DNA of 10,321 bases from JBNJEA01 sp051745395 (GTDB taxonomy: Bacteria > Desulfobacterota > Desulfobacteria > Desulfobacterales > Desulfosalsimonadaceae), in contig JBNJEA010000106.1 in NCBI GenBank assembly GCA_051745395.1, positions 1 to 10,321 of the forward strand, in the 5' to 3' direction. The notes under the pieces were generated by a model. The model saw only the letters and a list, made by a program, of their open reading frames with translations, was not told the origin of the DNA and made no database searches. Shown piece by piece: positions 5,039 through 10,321 of this stretch. The position numbers and the translations under genes were made by a program. How positions within the stretch are numbered: position 1 is the stretch's first letter; each line of letters starts with the position of its first letter.

Positions 5039-7933
5039 ATGGCAAAACGCAGAGTATATGAGCTTGCCAGAGAATTGAACATGACCAACCGGGAGCTGAT
5101 CGATAAGCTTCAGGATTTTGAGGTCGAGGTCAAAAGCCACATGAGTTCTCTGGAGGAAACGACCGTAAACACAGTGAAAGAAAAACTGTTCGGCCACAAG
5201 GAAAAAACCGAAATCGAAGACACGCGCGTCAAGCCGAACATTATCCGTCGGCGGAGAAAGCGCCGGGCCGAAACGTCTGCTAAAGCCGAGGCCGAAGAGC
5301 ACGCCGGAGAAACCGCGGAAGAAACACCGGAACCGCCGCAGGCCGAACCCGAAACGCCCGCACCCGAACAACCGGCTGAACCCGCCGCAAAAACGACGAC
5401 AGAGCAACCGCCGACCGAAGAAGCTGCCGAAAGCGAGCAAACAACCGAGCCGCCTCCGGAAATTCCGGAAGAAACGCCTGCGGAAACCGCCGGTACCGAA
5501 CCGGCGAGCGCGGAACAGCCTGCCGATTCTTCCGCTGAAACAACCCCCTCAGCGGAAGCCGAAGCAGCAGCCGATACCGCCGGAGCCGAAACGGCAAAAC
5601 CGGACGAAGAACCCCCCGCAGCCGAAGCCGCCCCCGAGCAGAAACCGCCGGCAGAAGAAACCCGGGCTCCGGAACCCGCTGACAGGGAAAGCGCCGCCGA
5701 AGAAGACAGCTCCGCCGCAGCGGCGGAAACACAAGGGCCGGCACCGGAAAAATCCGAAGAACAAACCGTCCCGCCCAAAAAAGCAAAAAAGAAGACCAAA
5801 AAATCCACCGCAGCCAAGATCATCAGTCTGCCGGAAGAAAAAGAAGAATCCCCGGCGGAAAAGCCGGCAGCCGAGGTCAAATCCGAGCAAGCCGCCCAGC
5901 CGGCAAAACCGGAAACCGAGGGCCGCAAAGACAAAAAAACAAGAAGGAAAAAAGAGGCCCCGGCCTCCGAGGCGGCCCCCATCCCCACGGGGGAAGAAAA
6001 GCCCGAAAAAACCGAAAAGGGCAAAAAGGGCAAAAAGAAAGCCTCGTTTAAGCGCAAGGAAGTCGTCGAAGGCGATGCCCTTTACGATCAGCGTTTCGGC
6101 CGCAACCGCAAGTCCCGGAAAAAAGGCAAGGCGGCCAAGCCGGCTGAGCACAAACCGCAAATCACCACGCCGAAGGCCATTAAACGGCGCATCAAGATCG
6201 ATGACACTATCGTTATCGCCGATCTGGCCAAACGCATGGGGGTTAAGGCCAACGAACTGATCAAGATGCTGATGAACATGGGCATCATGGTCACGGTAAA
6301 CCAGACCATTGATTTTGACACGGCCAGCCTGCTGGCGGCGGAATTTAATTTCGAGGCCGAAAAAGCCGCTTTTGAGGAAGAATCGGTCATTCAGACCGAA
6401 GAAGACGCCCCGGAGCAGTTAAAGCCCCGGCCCCCCGTGGTGACCATCATGGGTCATGTCGACCACGGCAAAACATCGCTGTTAGACGTCATCCGGCATT
6501 CCAAAATCACGGCCAGGGAAGCCGGCGGCATCACCCAGCACATCGGGGCCTACCGGGTGCCCCATGATACGGGAGACATCATTTTCCTCGACACACCGGG
6601 CCACGAGGCCTTTACGGCCATGCGCTCGCGCGGGGCCCAGGTCACCGATATCGTCATTCTCGTGGTGGCCGCAGACGACGGGGTCATGCCGCAGACCATG
6701 GAGGCCATCGACCATTCCAAGGCCGCCGGCGTGCCCATCATCGTCGCGGTCAACAAGATCGACAAGCCCGGCGCAGAGCCGGACCGGATCCGGCGCCAGC
6801 TGGCGGAAAAAGACATAGTGCCCGAGGACTGGGGCGGCGACACCATCTTTGTCGATGTTTCGGCCAAGCAGGAAACCGGCCTCGATGACCTGCTGGAAAT
6901 GGTCATCCTCCAGGCCGAAGTCCTGGAGCTTTCGGCCAACCCGGACAAAATGGCCCGGGGCTACATCATCGAATCCCGCCTGGAAACCGGCCGGGGACCG
7001 GTGGCCACCGTCTTGATCAGCGAGGGTACGCTTCAGACGGGCGAGGCCGTGGTCTCCGGGATGTATTACGGCAAAATCCGGGCCATGTTCGATGACCGGG
7101 GCAACCCGGTCAAGTCGGCCACCCCGTCGTATCCCGTTGAAATCATCGGACTGACCGGCGTGCCCATGGCCGGCGACGAACTGATTACCATAAAGGACGA
7201 AAAAAACGCCAAGCAGATCAGCGAACACCGGCTGCAGAAACAGCGCTCCGTGGAACTGGCCAAAACCAGCCGCATGAGCCTGGAAAAGCTCTACGAAAAA
7301 ATGCAGGAAGGCGAGGTCCGGGATTTAAACCTGATCATCAAGGCCGACGTGCAGGGCTCTATCGAGGCATTGAAGGATTCCTTGACGCGGCTTTCTACAG
7401 ACGAGGTCAAAATCAACGTGATCCATTCCGCTACCGGCACAATCCACGAATCCGACGTCTCCCTGGCCGCAGTCTCCAATGCGATTATTATGGGATTCAA
7501 CGTCCGGCCCACGGGTAAGGTAACCCAGCTGGCCGACGAAGAACACGTGGACATCCGGTATTACAATGTCATCTATGATGCCATCAAAGACATCAAGGAC
7601 GCCATGGTGGGCCTGATGAAATCCCACTACGAAGATCGCGTACTGGGCCGCGCCGAAGTCCGCCAGGTGTTTCAGGTGCCCAGCGTGGGCGCGGTTGCCG
7701 GCTGCATGGTGTTAGACGGCAAAATCCAGCGGAATCAGTCCATCCGCGTCGTGCGCGACGGCATTGTAATCCACGACGGAAAACTCGCCTCACTGCGCCG
7801 GTACAAAGACGATGTACGGGAAGTGTTTCAAAATTACGAATGCGGCATCGGCATTGAACGGTTCAACGACATCAAGGAAGGCGATATCCTCGAATCCTAT
7901 TATCTCGAGGAGATCAAGCCGGTATTGGAGTGA
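5039..7933 (+). CDS. infB: Translation initiation factor IF-2
   Basis: A 964-residue translational GTPase that delivers fMet-tRNA to the 30S subunit and promotes 50S joining. A first IF2-N domain covers residues 1-50 (RVYELARELNMTNRELIDKL). A long Ala/Pro/Glu- then Lys-rich linker runs from about 78 to 345. A second IF2-N domain lies at about 385-440. The G domain has G1 GHVDHGKTS (472-480), G2 GGITQH, G3 DTPGHEA from D518, G4 NKID (572-575) and G5 SAK (608-610). Domain II, the linker and the C-terminal fMet-tRNA-binding domains follow to the end (SYYLEEIKPVLE). All GTPase motifs are intact. I chose the ATG at 5039 because MAKRRVYELA is the standard IF2 beginning and AAGGGGG stands 4 nt upstream. 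An in-frame ATG at 4997 would add 14 residues unlike the family. The total length fits proteobacterial IF2 with a long linker. Confidence 0.97.
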   Translation: MAKRRVYELARELNMTNRELIDKLQDFEVEVKSHMSSLEETTVNTVKEKLFGHKEKTEIEDTRVKPNIIRRRRKRRAETSAKAEAEEHAGETAEETPEPPQAEPETPAPEQPAEPAAKTTTEQPPTEEAAESEQTTEPPPEIPEETPAETAGTEPASAEQPADSSAETTPSAEAEAAADTAGAETAKPDEEPPAAEAAPEQKPPAEETRAPEPADRESAAEEDSSAAAAETQGPAPEKSEEQTVPPKKAKKKTKKSTAAKIISLPEEKEESPAEKPAAEVKSEQAAQPAKPETEGRKDKKTRRKKEAPASEAAPIPTGEEKPEKTEKGKKGKKKASFKRKEVVEGDALYDQRFGRNRKSRKKGKAAKPAEHKPQITTPKAIKRRIKIDDTIVIADLAKRMGVKANELIKMLMNMGIMVTVNQTIDFDTASLLAAEFNFEAEKAAFEEESVIQTEEDAPEQLKPRPPVVTIMGHVDHGKTSLLDVIRHSKITAREAGGITQHIGAYRVPHDTGDIIFLDTPGHEAFTAMRSRGAQVTDIVILVVAADDGVMPQTMEAIDHSKAAGVPIIVAVNKIDKPGAEPDRIRRQLAEKDIVPEDWGGDTIFVDVSAKQETGLDDLLEMVILQAEVLELSANPDKMARGYIIESRLETGRGPVATVLISEGTLQTGEAVVSGMYYGKIRAMFDDRGNPVKSATPSYPVEIIGLTGVPMAGDELITIKDEKNAKQISEHRLQKQRSVELAKTSRMSLEKLYEKMQEGEVRDLNLIIKADVQGSIEALKDSLTRLSTDEVKINVIHSATGTIHESDVSLAAVSNAIIMGFNVRPTGKVTQLADEEHVDIRYYNVIYDAIKDIKDAMVGLMKSHYEDRVLGRAEVRQVFQVPSVGAVAGCMVLDGKIQRNQSIRVVRDGIVIHDGKLASLRRYKDDVREVFQNYECGIGIERFNDIKEGDILESYYLEEIKPVLE

Positions 7934-7972
7934 TGCCTAAATAAAATATTACGATATATGTGAAACAAACCC

Positions 7973-8260
7973 ATGGTCCTCGGATTCGGCACCATTACCT
8001 TCCGGCTCGATGAATGCCACAACCTGAAAGCCAAGCGCAAAATCATCAAGTCGATCATTGCCCGTGTTCAAAACACCTATAACGTGGGCATCGCCGAAGT
8101 CGATTTCAATGATGTGCATCAACGGGCCAAAATCGGCTTTGCCTTTGTCGGCAACGACCGTCGGGCCATCAATTCAAAAATCGACAAGATGATTGAATTC
8201 ATATACCATTTATCCATCGCGGAAATTATTGACAGCGAAGTGGAGATCATCAATATATGA
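7973..8260 (+). CDS. ylxP: DUF503 / YlxP-like small protein
   Basis: A 95-residue protein of the DUF503 family, the type encoded between infB and rbfA in B. subtilis (YlxP) and many other bacteria. Family features are the N-terminal strand MVLGFGTITF, HNLKAKRKIIKSI (16-28), and the central block NVGIAEVDFNDVHQRAKIGFAFVGND (37-62, split here into visible sub-motifs NVGIAEVDF and QRAKIGFAFVGND). It ends in EVEIINI. A ferredoxin-like alpha/beta fold is expected for the family. The biochemical role is not established; the operon position suggests a link to ribosome maturation or translation. No signal peptide or membrane segment is visible. It begins 39 nt after infB with no clear Shine-Dalgarno. 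Its TGA overlaps the rbfA ATG (ATGA, 8257-8260). Confidence 0.9.
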   Translation: MVLGFGTITFRLDECHNLKAKRKIIKSIIARVQNTYNVGIAEVDFNDVHQRAKIGFAFVGNDRRAINSKIDKMIEFIYHLSIAEIIDSEVEIINI

Positions 8261-8631
8261 AGCCTTATGCCCGCGCCGACCGCGTCAGCGGATTGATCCA
8301 GGCGGCGCTTTCCGATCTTTTAAACAAGTCCATCAAGGACCCGCGCCTGGATGCGGTATCGATTACCCGCGTCAAAATGACGGCGGACCTGAAATATGCC
8401 CGGATTTATTTCGTTACCTCCGGCAGTGCCGCCAGCCGCGATGATGCAGCCGCCGGATTCCGCAAAGCCCACGGCTTTATCAAATATGCCCTTGCACAGG
8501 AGATTGAATTGCGATATATGCCCGAACTTCAATTCTTGTATGATGATTCTATCGATTACGGGCTCCACATAGAGACCTTGCTGAAACAACTGAAAAATGA
8601 AACAGATCATCAATCACCTGAAGAAGAGTAA
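8257..8631 (+). CDS. rbfA: Ribosome-binding factor A
   Basis: A 124-residue 30S maturation factor with a type II KH-like fold, acting late in small-subunit assembly near the 5' helix of 16S rRNA. Family features visible: the N-terminal helix RADRVSGLIQAALSDLL, the strand SITRVKMTADLKYARIYF (35-52), and the helix with the AxG kink typical of RbfA (AHG, 71-73, in FRKAHGFIKYALAQEI). The closing block LRYMPELQFLYDDSIDYG (85-102) is followed by a C-terminal helix with the ILL-type end. The length matches the family (E. coli RbfA is 133). GGAG at 8242-8245 lies 11 nt before the ATG. Its start overlaps the ylxP stop by 4 nt, suggesting translational coupling. The last 35 nt overlap the next gene. 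Confidence 0.95.
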   Translation: MKPYARADRVSGLIQAALSDLLNKSIKDPRLDAVSITRVKMTADLKYARIYFVTSGSAASRDDAAAGFRKAHGFIKYALAQEIELRYMPELQFLYDDSIDYGLHIETLLKQLKNETDHQSPEEE

Positions 8632-9571
8632 GCGGATACTGATTGCATCACACATTCAACCCGATGGCGACGCCATCGGGGCGTCGCTGGCCATGGGGCT
8701 GGCCCTTGAAGAAATCAAAAAAAAGATCCAGATCTTTAACGAAAGCGGATTGCCGGCCGTATACCAGTTTCTGCCATCGATTCACCGGATCAAGCAGGAG
8801 CCGGGCGATATTTCGGCCTATGATACCGCCATTGTCATCGACTGTTCGGATTTGCAGCGCATCGGTGCCGTGGCCGAAGCGGTGAGCCGGATCCCGACGG
8901 TAATCAATCTCGATCACCACATTACCAACACGCGATTCGGCCATTATCAATACATTGATGCCAAGGCAGCGGCCTCGGCCGAAATTGTCTATCGCCTGAT
9001 CCGGGCGATGGATGTGCCGATTACCACGGCAATGGCCTATGCCATCTACACGGCGATCATGTCGGATACGGGCTCGTTCCGGTTTTCCAACACGACGCCG
9101 GAGGCGTTTAAAATCTGTCATGAAATGCTGGAATACGGGGCCGATCCCCACCAGGTGGCCCATCATGTTTATGAAACGATTTCGCTGAACCGGATCAAGC
9201 TTTTGAACATGCTGTTCGATACCATCGAGATCTCCGATGACGGGCGCCTGTCGATCATGACCCTGACCCAGAACATGCTCAAAGTCACCGAGACGGAAAT
9301 CACCGATGTCAACGGGCTGATCAACTATGCCAAACGGATTGAAAACGTCCGGGTGGCGGCCCTGCTCTATGAACGGGCCAATAAGCGCCAACCGGGCAAG
9401 GCCACCAGTCATTTCCATGTCAGCCTCCGCTCGGACGGCAATGTCAACGTGGCCTTGATCGCTTCGGCATTCGGCGGCGGCGGCCATCCAACGGCGGCGG
9501 GATTTGATATTCACTCCAGCTTGACGGATGTAAAAAAACAGTTGTATGCACTTTCGGACCGATTCGGATAA
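8597..9571 (+). CDS. nrnA: DHH/DHHA1 phosphoesterase, NrnA-type oligoribonuclease / pAp phosphatase
   Basis: A 324-residue metal-dependent phosphoesterase. The DHH domain (about 1-200) shows HIQPDGDAIG (H19, D23, D25), VIDCSD (D82), the signature NLDHHITN (DHH 106-108) and SDTGSFRFSNTTPEA (D157). The C-terminal DHHA1 domain carries GGGGHPTAAGFDIH (293-306). The full metal-ligand set is present, so the enzyme should be active with Mn2+ or similar. NrnA proteins degrade 2-5-nt RNAs and/or hydrolyse 3'-phosphoadenosine 5'-phosphate; the sequence alone does not say which activity dominates, and some relatives also cleave c-di-nucleotide products. The ATG at 8597 lies within rbfA with no Shine-Dalgarno, so it probably depends on coupling to rbfA translation. 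I keep this start because the first motif begins only about 18 residues in. Confidence 0.93.
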   Translation: MKQIINHLKKSKRILIASHIQPDGDAIGASLAMGLALEEIKKKIQIFNESGLPAVYQFLPSIHRIKQEPGDISAYDTAIVIDCSDLQRIGAVAEAVSRIPTVINLDHHITNTRFGHYQYIDAKAAASAEIVYRLIRAMDVPITTAMAYAIYTAIMSDTGSFRFSNTTPEAFKICHEMLEYGADPHQVAHHVYETISLNRIKLLNMLFDTIEISDDGRLSIMTLTQNMLKVTETEITDVNGLINYAKRIENVRVAALLYERANKRQPGKATSHFHVSLRSDGNVNVALIASAFGGGGHPTAAGFDIHSSLTDVKKQLYALSDRFG

Positions 9572-9573
9572 CC

Positions 9574-10321
9574 ATGACGGCAAGAAAAGATGCATCCAAC
9601 AGCAACGGCTCGCCAAACGGGCTGCAACAGGCCCCCAACGGGGTCCTGATTATCGATAAACCGGCGGATATGACCTCGGCGGACGTGGTCAAACGGATCA
9701 AACGACTGCCGGGCGTCAAAAAAGCGGGGCACACCGGCACGCTCGACCCCTTCGCCACCGGCGTATTGGTCTGCCCCATTAACCGGGCCACCCGCCTGGC
9801 CCAGTTTTTTTTACACAGCCGCAAGACCTACGCGGCCACAATGCATCTGGGTATCGAAACCGACACCCAGGATCACACGGGCCGGACCGTGGCCACCCAT
9901 GCGATTGAAAACATTGATGAGCCGGCCATTTCCGTGGCCGTCGACGGCTTTATCGGCCAAATCGAGCAGGTGCCGCCGGTGTTTTCCGCATTAAAGCACG
10001 AGGGGGTGCCGCTTTACAAGCATGCCCGAAACGGCCGGCCGGTCGAAAAGCCGCCCCGGCGGGTCCATATCGGCCGGATCGACCTCGTGGGCGTCCGCCT
10101 GCCGGAAATCGACATCGAAGTGTCGTGTTCCGGCGGCACGTATATCCGGACCCTTTGCGCCGACATCGGCCGGCGCCTGGGATGCGGGGCGCATTTGTGC
10201 CGGCTCAGACGGACCGAAACCGGGGGCAAAACGCTTGCCGAAGCCGTTTCGCTTTCCGAGCTCCAGGCGGTTGAATCGATGGGAAGGTTGAAGTGGAAGT
10301 TGATCTGCAAATACAGAAACG
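9574..10321 (+). CDS. truB: tRNA pseudouridine(55) synthase TruB, 3'-partial
   Basis: Makes pseudouridine 55 in the T-arm of tRNAs. The 249 visible codons show GVLIIDKPADMTSADVV (23-39), the catalytic motif KAGHTGTLDPFATGVL with catalytic Asp D58, a TYAATMHLGIETDTQDHTG segment (85-103), VPPVFSALKHEGVPLYKHARNG (from 133) and the CSGGTYIRTLCADIG motif (185-199), followed by LGCGAHLCRLRRTETG. Bacterial TruB is about 300 residues, so the C-terminal PUA-like end lies outside. The first 20 residues are a hydrophilic, Asn-rich extension before the family core. The ATG at 9574 is 2 nt after the nrnA stop with only a weak GGA upstream. The last ten residues look unusual for the family and may not be authentic. 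Confidence 0.95.
   Translation, partial: MTARKDASNSNGSPNGLQQAPNGVLIIDKPADMTSADVVKRIKRLPGVKKAGHTGTLDPFATGVLVCPINRATRLAQFFLHSRKTYAATMHLGIETDTQDHTGRTVATHAIENIDEPAISVAVDGFIGQIEQVPPVFSALKHEGVPLYKHARNGRPVEKPPRRVHIGRIDLVGVRLPEIDIEVSCSGGTYIRTLCADIGRRLGCGAHLCRLRRTETGGKTLAEAVSLSELQAVESMGRLKWKLICKYRN

Noticed and set aside
5110..6057. 315-codon open frame on the minus strand, rich in Ser/Ala/Gly/Phe.
   Set aside because: It is the shadow of the low-complexity IF2 linker. GAA/GCC-rich codons on the + strand avoid stops on the other strand, and the product has no recognisable domain.
8648..9616. 322-codon open frame on the minus strand over nrnA.
   Set aside because: The + strand frame carries every DHH/DHHA1 motif. 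The antisense product shows no family features and its length is expected at this GC content.
1..10321. Search by eye for CRISPR arrays, insertion sequence ends, phage or defence genes.
   Set aside because: No spaced direct repeats, transposase motifs or defence-type domains were seen; every long + strand frame is a conserved housekeeping gene.

Overview
This window is a housekeeping stretch of a moderately GC-rich Gram-negative bacterium. Gene order and protein style suggest a Desulfobacterota (former Deltaproteobacteria) relative, probably near Desulfobacterales. That placement is an inference from gene order and protein character; no search was run. All protein genes read on the + strand. 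I see no mobile element, CRISPR array, phage gene, toxin-antitoxin pair or defence system, and no convincing new multi-gene system.

Layout. Positions 3-2117 hold most of pheT (phenylalanyl-tRNA synthetase beta chain), which enters from the left edge. Its first ~15 codons look like a threonine dehydratase glycine loop rather than PheT, so the left end is probably a chimeric join. A small MerR-type regulator follows (2222-2575). Next comes an independent tRNA unit: a strong sigma70-like promoter (2689-2717), tRNA-Gly with anticodon CCC (2733-2808) and an intrinsic terminator (2878-2901).

From 2929 to the right edge runs the conserved transcription/translation operon rimP-nusA-infB-ylxP(DUF503)-rbfA-nrnA-truB. 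Most neighbours overlap or nearly abut (rimP/nusA 7 nt, ylxP/rbfA 4 nt, rbfA/nrnA 35 nt, nrnA/truB 2 nt gap). The exception is a 212-nt leader between nusA and infB. truB is cut by the right edge.

How the genes work together. RimP and RbfA help mature the 30S subunit. NusA controls pausing, termination and antitermination. IF2 places initiator tRNA on the ribosome. TruB makes pseudouridine 55 in tRNA. NrnA-type DHH proteins finish RNA degradation and/or hydrolyse pAp. PheT and the tRNA supply translation substrates.

The most interesting parts are regulatory. A tRNA plus terminator sits directly before rimP-nusA, resembling the E. coli metY-rimP-nusA arrangement. The terminator's 3' arm can instead pair with sequence abutting the rimP start codon. 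The infB leader carries hairpins and an orphan Shine-Dalgarno with a 6-codon mini-ORF.
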